Assembly: GCA_017528205.1 (NCBI GenBank)
Contig: JAFXPE010000015.1
Span: 1 to 60,327, forward strand
Length of the DNA: 60,327 nt
Direction of reading: 5' to 3'
From: Alphaproteobacteria bacterium
GTDB taxonomy: Bacteria; Pseudomonadota; Alphaproteobacteria; RF32; CAG-239
Shown here piece after piece: positions 46,116 to 57,411 of the stretch (its first letter is position 1; every line of letters begins with the position of its first letter). Below the pieces are notes generated by a model. That model was not told the origin of the DNA, made no database searches, and was given only the letters and a program-made list of their open reading frames with translations. Both the position numbers and the translations under genes were made by a program.

Positions 46116-48524
46116 ATGACAAAAAGAATGTTAATCGACGACACTCAACCGGAAGAAACCCGCGTTGTTATCGTTGACGGAAATAAGGTGGAGGATGTGG
46201 AATTTGAATCAACCTCCCGCAAACAAATCAAAGGTAATATTTACTTAGCCAAGGTTATCAGAATCGAACCGTCTTTGCAAGCCGCTTTCGTTGATTACGG
46301 CGGCAATCGTCACGGTTTTTTGGCGTTCAACGAAATTCATCCGGACTATTACAATGTGCCGGAAAACATTATGAAAGAAGTTGATGCCGAAGTTGATGAA
46401 ATTATCGAAGGTAAAATTCGTTATTTAAAGGAACGCGATGCCGAGCGCGCGCGCTATAAGGCCGAAAAAGAAGCTTTGGAAGCCAGCCGCCGCTTAGAAG
46501 CCGAGCAGGCTCACGAAGTTGAAGAGGCTCAGTTGGAACCGGCGCAAGATGTTCTGCCGGAAAATGACGAATATCTGCATACCGACAACGCCGCGGCGCT
46601 TTCGGAAGAAACAACCGCAGATACCAAGCCGAGCACCGATAAAGCTAAGACCGAAAAGAAAAAGAAAAATGTTGAACCGACCGAAGCTCCGGAAGTGCCG
46701 GTTTTTCGCCCGCACACCGAAACGGCGATTATTTTGCCGCAAGATGCAGCTATGGTTGAACCGACGGTAATTGCTGCTGAAGAAAACAGCGCCGAAACTC
46801 CGACCGAAAACAAGTCGCGTCGCCGCCGCAGAGCCTCACGCCGTCCGCGTGACCGCAAGAAGGCGCCGCAGACAATGGCCGAAGCCGCTGGTTTGGAATC
46901 CGAAACTTTGGAAGATGAAATCGATGAAGATTTGGACAGCGATGACGATATTGAAGAAAGCGAAGGCAACGAATATAATTTCGATTTGCAACGCAAACTC
47001 CTGAAGGCACGCAAGCTGTTTCATCGCAGCACTATTCAGGACGTTATCAAAGAAGGTCAGATTCTGCTGATTCAAATTGTCAAAGAAGAGCGCGGCAACA
47101 AAGGTGCGGCCTGCACCACTTATATTTCGCTTGCCGGCCGTTATTGCGTTTTAATGCCTAACCGCGTTAAAAGCGGCGGCGTTTCGCGCAAAATCACCAA
47201 CGCCAACGATCGCAAACGCTTAAAGGCGGTGATGAAAAAATTGCCGCTCAACAGCGATATGTCTTTGATTATCCGCACCGCCGGCGAAGACAAGACCGAC
47301 GCCGACATTATCCGCGATTATAACTATTTAATCCGCACTTGGAACGCCATTCGTTACGGTGCTTTGCGCACCTCGGCTCCGGCCATTATTTATGAAGAAG
47401 GCAATCTGATTAAACGGGCTTTACGCGATATGTACACCAAGGATATTTCCGAAGTTATCATTGACGGCGACGAGGCTTATCAAACCGCGCGCAACTTTGT
47501 GAAGATTCTTTCGCCGCATAATTTGAAGCACATTCGCAATCGCAAACCGGGTGATGTTCCGGTGTTCCAGCGTTTTCAAATCGAGGCTCAGCTGGATAAG
47601 CTCCACAATCCGGTGGTACAGCTGGAATCCGGCGGCTATTTGGTGATTAACCCGACGGAGGCGTTGGTTTCCATAGACGTTAACTCCGGACGCGCCACCA
47701 AAGAAAGGGATATTGAAGAAACCGCGTTGAAAACCAACTTAGAAGCCGCCGATGAAATTGCCAAGCAGCTCAAGATGCGCGATTTGGCCGGTCTGATTGT
47801 GGTCGATTTTATCGATATGTATGAGGCGCAAAACAATGCCGCGGTCGAAAAGCGCATGAAAGAAGCCATGAAAGACGATCGCGCGCGGATTCAAATTGCC
47901 AAGATGAGTATTTTCGGCTTGTTGGAAATTTCGCGTCAACGCATGCATTCTTCGTTTATGGAAAGCAATTATGAGCCTTGTCCGTATTGTCACGGACGCG
48001 GTGTTACCCGCACGGTTGAATCTGGTGCAACGCTTATTCTGCGTTCGATTGAGGGTGAAGGCGTACGCAATCGCGGCGTTAAGTTAACCGTCAGCGTGCC
48101 GGTTGAATTTGCGGCATATTTGCTCAATCACAAGCGCAAACAACTCTCCGCTTTGGAAGAAACTTATGATTTGCAAATAATCATCTCCGGCGATTCGACG
48201 ATGAAAGACATCTCCGATTATAACATTGCCCGTGAAAAATTGCAGCAGATAAGCGTAACCAAAGACGCCACCACCACTTGCTATGAGGCTGAAAATATGG
48301 AGTATGACGAAGACGAGGAGGAAGCCGAAGATTATGAAGCTCAGGGCGAAGAAAACGGCGACCGCCGTTTCCGCTTCCGTCGTAACAACCGCGGACGCAG
48401 AACACGCCGCGACAACGGCGCCGAGCGTCGCAATCAAGAGCGCTCAAACGAACGTAAACCGGAAAACATCGCCAATGATACCAAGACGGAGAAAAAATCA
48501 TGGTGGCAAAGGTTGCTCGGTTAA
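46116..48524 (+). CDS. rne: Ribonuclease E
   Basis: The ~802-residue protein begins with the S1 domain (GNIYLAKVIRIEPSLQAAFVDYGGNRHGFLAF), which is interrupted by a long acidic and Arg-rich insertion (~120–290), as in other alphaproteobacterial RNase E. The catalytic core has DVNSGR and the DLAGLIVVDFIDM stretch, and the zinc link is CPYCHGRG. A basic Arg-rich tail ends in KSWWQRLLG. The ATG at 46116 (MTKRMLIDD) has GGGG upstream and is preferred to the one at 46104. The enzyme starts mRNA decay and rRNA and tRNA processing. Confidence 0.95.
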   Translation: MTKRMLIDDTQPEETRVVIVDGNKVEDVEFESTSRKQIKGNIYLAKVIRIEPSLQAAFVDYGGNRHGFLAFNEIHPDYYNVPENIMKEVDAEVDEIIEGKIRYLKERDAERARYKAEKEALEASRRLEAEQAHEVEEAQLEPAQDVLPENDEYLHTDNAAALSEETTADTKPSTDKAKTEKKKKNVEPTEAPEVPVFRPHTETAIILPQDAAMVEPTVIAAEENSAETPTENKSRRRRRASRRPRDRKKAPQTMAEAAGLESETLEDEIDEDLDSDDDIEESEGNEYNFDLQRKLLKARKLFHRSTIQDVIKEGQILLIQIVKEERGNKGAACTTYISLAGRYCVLMPNRVKSGGVSRKITNANDRKRLKAVMKKLPLNSDMSLIIRTAGEDKTDADIIRDYNYLIRTWNAIRYGALRTSAPAIIYEEGNLIKRALRDMYTKDISEVIIDGDEAYQTARNFVKILSPHNLKHIRNRKPGDVPVFQRFQIEAQLDKLHNPVVQLESGGYLVINPTEALVSIDVNSGRATKERDIEETALKTNLEAADEIAKQLKMRDLAGLIVVDFIDMYEAQNNAAVEKRMKEAMKDDRARIQIAKMSIFGLLEISRQRMHSSFMESNYEPCPYCHGRGVTRTVESGATLILRSIEGEGVRNRGVKLTVSVPVEFAAYLLNHKRKQLSALEETYDLQIIISGDSTMKDISDYNIAREKLQQISVTKDATTTCYEAENMEYDEDEEEAEDYEAQGEENGDRRFRFRRNNRGRRTRRDNGAERRNQERSNERKPENIANDTKTEKKSWWQRLLG

Positions 48525-49855
48525 TCAGCTGCATTATATTATGCTTTACGGTATTGACCGGTTTGTTCTGCAAGCCGGTTAACGCCGAAAGTATGACGCT
48601 GATTTCCGATGCCGAAACCCAAAATTTTTTGGCCGAGATTATTCGCCCGCTTTATCGGGCCGCCGGTGTAAATTTTGATGCTCGCAAAATTTTTATCGTT
48701 AACGACAATTCACTCAACGCCTTCGTCAGCGACGGCAATTATATGTTTGTGCATACCGGAACGCTGATTGAAGCGCAAAACACCAATGAGCTTTCCGGCA
48801 TTTTGGCGCACGAAACCGGACATATTATGGGCGGTCACATTGTGCGGCAAAAACTTAAATTGCAAAAAATGCAATATGTTATGCTCGGTTCGATGATTGC
48901 GGCCGGAGCGGCGGCAATCTCTACCGGACGCGGCGATGCGGCAATGGCGGTTATGCTCGGCTCGCAAAGCTCGGCCATAAACAGCATATTGCATTATCAA
49001 ACTCAAGAAGAACGCAGCGCCGACGAAAGCGCCATAAAACTCTTGTCACAAACCAAACAATCAACACAAGGCTTGCAGAATTTTATGAATAAAATCCGCA
49101 AAAGAAACGCCCTGAGCGGTATTGCCGAAAGCCCGTATTTCCGCACTCACCCGATGACTTCCGAGCGTATTTCGCATTTTGCGGAAGCCAGTAAAAACAA
49201 TCACTTTTCCACTCAGCACCCGCTGGATGAAAAATTCGCGTTGATTAAAGCTAAATTATCCGCATTTCTGCTCGACAGGCAAAAAGTTGCCAGAATGTAT
49301 CCGGACAGCAACGATTCGCTTGCCTCCCGCTACGCACAGAGCATTTTGGCTTTTCGGCAGAATGACATAACCACAGCTTTGCGTTTAGCTGACGGTTTGA
49401 TTGCCAAGCAGCCGAATAATCCGTATTTTCATGAACTTAAAGGACAATTTTTATTTGAAAGCGGAAGAGTTAAAGAAAGTGTTGCGGAATATGAAACGGC
49501 GCTGAAACTGTTGCCGAACAATTATCTGTTGCAACTAAGCTTGGCTCAATCCTTGTTGGAAAACAACCCGTCAAGCGCCGAGGTTAAACGTATTATCAAT
49601 CTGTTGCAAAAATCGCTTATTACCGAACAAACGCCGATAGCATGGCAACTGCTCTCGCGTGCATACGATATGAACAATCAGCGCGCGGCTTCGCTATATG
49701 CCGCGGCCGAGTTCAGTTACGGTATGGATAATTTGGAAATTGCGCAAAAACAATTGGAAAACGCTCGTAAAGCCGGAGCAGATAAAAGTTTAAGCCTCAA
49801 AATTTCCGACTTGGAACAGCGCATTAAAGAAGACCTAAAAGAACGTGGTTTTTAG
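48500..49855 (+). CDS. M48-family metalloprotease with TPR domain (BepA-like)
   Basis: The 451-residue protein has a signal peptide (~1–29), an M48 zinc-protease domain with HETGH (His104, Glu105, His108) and a third ligand in the EERSADESA region, then TPR repeats from ~265 to 440. BepA-type proteases survey outer-membrane protein assembly and degrade stalled LptD or BamA. The ATG lies inside the last codons of rne, with GGAG eight bases upstream, so the genes overlap by 25 bases. Confidence 0.92.
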   Translation: MVAKVARLISCIILCFTVLTGLFCKPVNAESMTLISDAETQNFLAEIIRPLYRAAGVNFDARKIFIVNDNSLNAFVSDGNYMFVHTGTLIEAQNTNELSGILAHETGHIMGGHIVRQKLKLQKMQYVMLGSMIAAGAAAISTGRGDAAMAVMLGSQSSAINSILHYQTQEERSADESAIKLLSQTKQSTQGLQNFMNKIRKRNALSGIAESPYFRTHPMTSERISHFAEASKNNHFSTQHPLDEKFALIKAKLSAFLLDRQKVARMYPDSNDSLASRYAQSILAFRQNDITTALRLADGLIAKQPNNPYFHELKGQFLFESGRVKESVAEYETALKLLPNNYLLQLSLAQSLLENNPSSAEVKRIINLLQKSLITEQTPIAWQLLSRAYDMNNQRAASLYAAAEFSYGMDNLEIAQKQLENARKAGADKSLSLKISDLEQRIKEDLKERGF

Positions 49856-49899
49856 TTTTTTAGACTGTATCATACAAGTTTGTTGATTTTTGTATCGAA

Positions 49900-49947
49900 G
49901 TCATTCTTCGCCAGTTTCCCGAGATTCTCGGTCAAGCCAAGAATGAC
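49900..49947. repeat. 48-bp palindromic intergenic element
   Basis: GTCATTCTT at 49900–49908 and AAGAATGAC at 49939–49947 enclose a second stem CCGAG-ATT-CTCGG. This looks like the short palindromic elements scattered in several alphaproteobacterial genomes. Whether it recurs in this genome cannot be seen here. Confidence 0.6.
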
Positions 49948-49991
49948 GGAAAACTACGGCTCAGTATGACTCCGAAAGCCTAAAATTTTCA

Positions 49992-50020
49992 AAAGACAGG
50001 GAAAATTTTTCCCTGTCTTT
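49992..50020. terminator. Bidirectional intrinsic terminator
   Basis: A perfect 13-bp stem (AAAGACAGGGAAA with its complement) with a three-base loop and A/T ends lies between the convergent M48 peptidase and nifJ genes. It can serve both strands. Confidence 0.8.
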
Positions 50021-50291
50021 AACTTAATTTCGGAGAATGAGGCTAAATTACTTACCTTCTAAAAACCGCGCAGAACGTATCTGATAGAAAAAGGTTTTCC
50101 CTAAATACACCCAAAAAACTACGGATAGCGTGTAAATACGCCGAAAGCCTGTTTGCGCAGTGAACAAAACGACACATGCCCCCATAAAAAGCGAAGAATG
50201 CGTTTAATACGAAGAAGGATTTTCTCGCAGTGTACGAAATGGTACATAAGAGAAAATCCTTCAAGTAGAAAATGCGTTATACGCTTTTTAC

Positions 50292-53839
<3,548 letters not shown>

Positions 53840-54123
53840 TTACATATCCTTTAAAATAGTTATTAAATAAAGCATAACATATTGAAAATACATACATTAC
53901 GCTGATTACTGCAGTAAACAAAAATGTTTATGGCGAAGTTATAGCACACAATATTGAAAAATCAAGTTTTATTATCTGCTGTGTGCAAGTTTTGAATCAT
54001 ATCCCGCAAGCGTATATTTTCCGGACTTTTTTGAGGGTAAAAATACTGTGTAAATATACGGTTTTACTTGACAAATATTAGTGTTTTATGGTACAATGAA
54101 ATTGCTTTGGAAGAGAGGGTGTC
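53840..54123. other. Divergent regulatory region upstream of nifJ
   Basis: The 284-base AT-rich interval holds the nifJ ribosome site (AAAGGA), a 12-bp perfect palindrome TTACTGCAGTAA at 53906–53917, and the promoter of the small plus-strand gene at 54124. No other gene is visible. Confidence 0.5.
54068..54097 (+). promoter_or_regulatory. Strong sigma-70-type promoter for the 22-aa gene
   Basis: A perfect TTGACA at 54068–54073 and TACAAT at 54092–54097 with an 18-base spacer lie 26 bases before the ATG at 54124. Confidence 0.75.
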
Positions 54124-54192
54124 ATGACGACATGGTTTATCGTAGGAGGCGTTCTTTTTATTGTTTTGTTTATTGCATGGCAATTCGTATAA
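54124..54192 (+). CDS. 22-residue single-pass membrane peptide
   Basis: The frame encodes MTTWFIVGGVLFIVLFIAWQFV (split here: residues 1–3 polar, 4–22 one hydrophobic helix). A consensus promoter lies upstream, an AGAGAGGG ribosome site five bases before the ATG, and a structured terminator downstream. This small complete transcription unit argues for a real membrane microprotein. The family is unknown; such peptides often regulate membrane enzymes or act as type I toxins. Neither role is shown here. Confidence 0.6.
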   Translation: MTTWFIVGGVLFIVLFIAWQFV

Positions 54193-54207
54193 AAGCGCCA
54201 TTTTCCC

Positions 54208-54262
54208 CTTGAACGTGTTGAGTAGCGTTTAACACGACGGTGTTGTTTGTTCGAGTTTTTTT
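54208..54262 (+). terminator. Two-stem terminator after the small membrane peptide
   Basis: An outer stem CTTGAAC/GTTCGAG (one T·G pair) encloses an inner hairpin CGTGTT/AACACG at 54214–54236, and seven T follow. A second AACAC/GTGTT hairpin with a T-run follows at 54298–54320, overlapping the end of the DUF177 gene. Confidence 0.6.
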
Positions 54263-54310
54263 AAGCAACGAAAAGCCTTTGATGTTAAATTGTTTCTAAC
54301 ACGGAAGTGT

Positions 54311-54829
54311 TTATTTTTTTAATTTTTCCAATACGGCAAACGGATTATCAACTTCAAGCGGTTCGATTTGCATATATTGACTGAAATCAAAAACCTCGCC
54401 TTCGGCGCGCGGATAGTCTTCCAAATGCAACGCCACCTGCTCAATACAAATATCGGCCAAATTGATTTCGCCGTTTACTATCACATCGGGAATCTCATCG
54501 TTTATACCGGGTTCCAAATCGCGAATATCCTTGTATGTGGCTTTGGTGTCATAAAACAATTCAAACGGAGTTTTGATTGTTTGCTCAAAATTTTCCAAAC
54601 TGATTACGCTTTGCACCGTCAAAAGTGCTTCAACTGTTCCCCAAACGCGTAGCAAGTTATCTTTTTTATTGAGTTTCAAAAACACTTCGCCTCTGAATTT
54701 TTTAACGTCTTCTACCTGCAAAATCTGCTTTATATCTTGCAATTCGGCATCATCTGCATCCAAAACGTAACTGTAGCGATTTTGATTTAATTCATCTATT
54801 TTCACCGGATATGAAAAATTTTTTTGCAT
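54311..54829 (-). CDS. yceD: DUF177/YceD family protein
   Basis: The 172-residue acidic protein has the family pattern FRGEVFLKLNKKDNLLRVWGTVEALLTVQSVISLENFEQTIKTPFEL, then DLEPGINDEIPDVIVNGEINLADICIEQVALHLEDYPRAEG. DUF177 proteins are linked to 23S rRNA accumulation and ribosome assembly in other organisms. Adjacent and divergent bamE is the usual alphaproteobacterial arrangement. The zinc-binding Cys residues found in some members are not present. Confidence 0.9.
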   Translation of the reverse strand: MQKNFSYPVKIDELNQNRYSYVLDADDAELQDIKQILQVEDVKKFRGEVFLKLNKKDNLLRVWGTVEALLTVQSVISLENFEQTIKTPFELFYDTKATYKDIRDLEPGINDEIPDVIVNGEINLADICIEQVALHLEDYPRAEGEVFDFSQYMQIEPLEVDNPFAVLEKLKK

Positions 54830-54886
54830 TCTGAAATCCTTGTGCTATATATACTGTATAAAATATAAATATAAGGAATTATACAG

Positions 54887-55342
54887 ATGTCAATACGCAA
54901 TTTGCTTTTTCTTTTTGCTCTGCTGGTTATGCCGGCCTGTTCTTCGGATTTGTTTTTGGACCACAACGGTAATATGCCGGAAGAAGGTTACTTAAAACAA
55001 CTCCATGTCGGACAAACAAAAGAAGAAGTTTATCAAACGCTCGGTGCACCGAGTTTGGTTACCGGATTAAGCGACGACCACTGGATTTATATGGAATCAA
55101 CCATTCGCCGCATTGCTTTTATGAAGCCGACGGAATTGGATCGCAACATTATTGCCGTAACTTTTGCTGATAATAAAGTCAGCAAAATTGATAAACGCAC
55201 ATTGGATGATGCCAACAATATCAGCATCGATTCCGATGAAACCAAGCCTGCCGATCGCGAGCTCGGCTTCTTCCGCAAATACTTCGGCGGCGTCGGGCAA
55301 TATCAAATGTTTGGCGACGGCAAACAAAATAAGGATATGTAA
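54887..55342 (+). CDS. bamE: BamE (OmlA/SmpA) outer-membrane assembly lipoprotein
   Basis: The 151-residue protein has a lipoprotein signal ending VMPAC and the BamE core: GQTKEEVYQTLGAPSLVTGLSDDHWIYMES. A C-terminal extension of ~50 acidic/polar residues follows, as common in alphaproteobacteria. It is part of the BAM complex that folds outer-membrane proteins. The FtsK-like gene starts two bases after its stop. Confidence 0.93.
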   Translation: MSIRNLLFLFALLVMPACSSDLFLDHNGNMPEEGYLKQLHVGQTKEEVYQTLGAPSLVTGLSDDHWIYMESTIRRIAFMKPTELDRNIIAVTFADNKVSKIDKRTLDDANNISIDSDETKPADRELGFFRKYFGGVGQYQMFGDGKQNKDM

Positions 55343-55344
55343 TC

Positions 55345-56742
55345 GTGATTGAGAACTTAACTGCAAAACTGACAGAAACTCTGTCGCACTTCGGTATTTA
55401 CGGCACCATCGGCGAAATTTTTGAGGGGCCGCTGATTACCGATATTCAATTTCAACTTAATACCGGAACCAAATTTTCAACAGTTGAAAAATCCATCAAA
55501 GATATTGCACGCGAAATCGGCGTCAGCGGCATTCGCGTTGCTCCGGTGGTTAACTCGACTTACATCAGCTTTGAAATTCCGCAACCGCAAGCCCAAACCA
55601 TTCCGTTTGCACCGATTTTGCAATCGGGGGAATTTCGCAACGCCGACTATGCTCTGCCGATTCTGATTGGTGTAAATATGCACGGCAAACCGATTATGAA
55701 AGATTTGAGCAAAATGCCGCATTTGCTGGTAGCCGGCACTACCGGTTCGGGCAAATCCGTAGGGCTCAACTCTTTTATTCTGTCGCTTATCAACAAAAAG
55801 CGCCCTGACGAGCTCAAACTGATTTTGGTGGATCCGAAACGCATTGAGTTCAGTATGTATAACAACCAACGCTATATGCTGTGTCCGGCGGTTACGGATA
55901 TGAGTATGGCCGCTCGTTGGTTGGAAAAACTTTGCGATGAAATGAATGCCAGATATGCCGTGTTTGAAAAAAATATGGTACGCAACATTGGCGAATATTT
56001 GGCCAAAGGCAACAAAATGCCCTACATTGTTTGCGTAATTGATGAATTTGCCGACCTGATTCTGTTTGATAAAAACGTTGAAAAACAAGTGCAGATTTTG
56101 GCGCAAAAATCACGCGCGGCCGGTATTCATCTGGTAATTGCCACCCAACGCCCGTCGGTTGATGTTATAACCGGCGTAATCAAAGCTAATTTGCCGACAC
56201 GTCTTTCGTATAAAGTTTCTTCTCCGGTCGATTCCATGACCATTCTGAACACCGACGGCGCCGAAGATTTGCTCGGCCGCGGCGATTCGCTGTTGCTGGA
56301 AGAAAACGGCACCTTAACCCGCGCGCTCGGCGCTTATGTTTCCAATGACGACATAATGAATCAGCTTCTGCCGTATCGTTGCGAGATGAAAGACATTGAC
56401 TATTCCGGCATTATTACCGGTACCCAAATTCAAGAACAAACCGCAGAGTATATCGCGCAGCAGGAAAAAGCCAAGGAAGATGCCTTAAATGCCGGCAAGC
56501 CGATGGGCTTTACCGCTAAGGTTAAGGCTTGGTGGAACAAGCTTGGCAAACCGATGCAACGCCGTATCATCAATATCGGCATTGCCTTTGTTATGGCTCT
56601 TATTTCCGGCAAAAAGTCGGCAAAAAAGGGAACGTTGCAAACTGCAACCGATGCCGCGGTAAAATCAGCCAAACGCTCGGTAAAAACTCAGGCTAAAAAT
56701 GCCATCACCAAGGCTGTTTTGGATTCTCTGAATAAAAAATAG
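55345..56742 (+). CDS. Short FtsK/SpoIIIE-type DNA translocase without membrane and gamma domains
   Basis: The 465-residue protein (GTG start) contains the FtsK alpha/beta motor: Walker A AGTTGSGKS (131–138), Walker B VIDEFADLI and ATQRPSVDVITGVIKANLPTRLSYKV…GAEDLLGRGDSLL. The N-terminal four-helix membrane domain and linker of true FtsK are missing. After the motor there is no winged-helix gamma domain; instead come ~110 residues with one hydrophobic helix (RRIINIGIAFVMALIS) and a Lys/Ala-rich amphipathic tail. It is probably a paralogue of the division FtsK. Its DNA target is unknown. Confidence 0.85.
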   Translation: MIENLTAKLTETLSHFGIYGTIGEIFEGPLITDIQFQLNTGTKFSTVEKSIKDIAREIGVSGIRVAPVVNSTYISFEIPQPQAQTIPFAPILQSGEFRNADYALPILIGVNMHGKPIMKDLSKMPHLLVAGTTGSGKSVGLNSFILSLINKKRPDELKLILVDPKRIEFSMYNNQRYMLCPAVTDMSMAARWLEKLCDEMNARYAVFEKNMVRNIGEYLAKGNKMPYIVCVIDEFADLILFDKNVEKQVQILAQKSRAAGIHLVIATQRPSVDVITGVIKANLPTRLSYKVSSPVDSMTILNTDGAEDLLGRGDSLLLEENGTLTRALGAYVSNDDIMNQLLPYRCEMKDIDYSGIITGTQIQEQTAEYIAQQEKAKEDALNAGKPMGFTAKVKAWWNKLGKPMQRRIINIGIAFVMALISGKKSAKKGTLQTATDAAVKSAKRSVKTQAKNAITKAVLDSLNKK

Positions 56743-56755
56743 AAAAAAAACTAAA

Positions 56756-57331
56756 TCACGCATGACCGGTTTGCACCACAAACCGGTCAAATTTTATGCC
56801 CAGTTCGTCAACCGCACGCTGCCACTTTTCTTCATCTTTGGTGCGGAACAAAAGTTCCTTGTTGCCGTCAATCACCAGCCAATCGTTATTGTAAATTTCC
56901 GCCTCCAGCTGTTTCGGCTGCCAAAAAGAATAGCCGAGCGCCACCAGTTTATCGTCCGGCCCGTGGTTAAAAGCGATGTCGGCAATAATCTCCGTGGTGG
57001 AAGAAATGGCGATACCGTTGCCCACCTCAATTGTGCCGTCTTTAAAATAATCGGTGGAATGTAAAACCATGCCCCTAACCTGCTCCAACGGCCCTCCGGT
57101 ATAGAGGTTAATTTCGTTGAGGCGTTCATAACTTTGGAGCGGCAACTGCATGGTCAAATCCGAAAAAGTATATTTATCGAGCGGCTTGTTGATAATAACC
57201 CCCATGGCCCCGCGTTTGGTATGCGAGCAAATATAAACCACCGAGCGCTCGAAAACATCGTCATCTTGCAAAGATGGCGTTGCTACCAAAAACTTGCCGG
57301 TTAAGGCATATTTATCCTCAAAATTATCCAT
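56756..57331 (-). CDS. yqgE: YqgE/AlgH family (DUF179) protein
   Basis: The 191-residue protein has the family motifs GKFLVATPSLQDDDVFERSVVYICSH, GAMGVIINKPL, GGPLEQVRGMVLHS and LGYSFWQPKQLEAEI with the downstream W. The function is uncertain; it is conserved in proteobacteria. The ATG at 57331 is preferred to the preceding TTG. It is convergent with the FtsK-like gene, and its last codons contain a ten-pair inverted repeat (56763–56788) that may end the opposite transcript. Confidence 0.93.
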   Translation of the reverse strand: MDNFEDKYALTGKFLVATPSLQDDDVFERSVVYICSHTKRGAMGVIINKPLDKYTFSDLTMQLPLQSYERLNEINLYTGGPLEQVRGMVLHSTDYFKDGTIEVGNGIAISSTTEIIADIAFNHGPDDKLVALGYSFWQPKQLEAEIYNNDWLVIDGNKELLFRTKDEEKWQRAVDELGIKFDRFVVQTGHA

Positions 57332-57411
57332 CAACGTTACCGTTAAATATTGCTTTGTTTACCTTTTAAGTGTATCATAAGTTTAAATATATTAAAAGGA
57401 AAAAACACCAG

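Larger units (their letters stand above)
49856..50291. other. Gene-free interval with inverted and direct repeats
   Basis: Between two convergent genes lie an inverted-repeat element (49900–49947), a terminator (49992–50020), and degenerate direct repeats of about 70 bases (around 50154–50227 and 50228–50290). The second repeat contains a perfect 13-bp inverted repeat (GAAGGATTTTCTC and its complement, 50213–50261). Repeated words are CGCAGTG, GCGTTTAATACG and GCGTTATACGC. No convincing gene is present. Confidence 0.65.

Noticed and set aside
50052..50264. 70-codon minus-strand frame between the M48 peptidase and nifJ
   Set aside because: It lies across degenerate direct repeats and a perfect inverted repeat, with no ribosome site or recognisable sequence.
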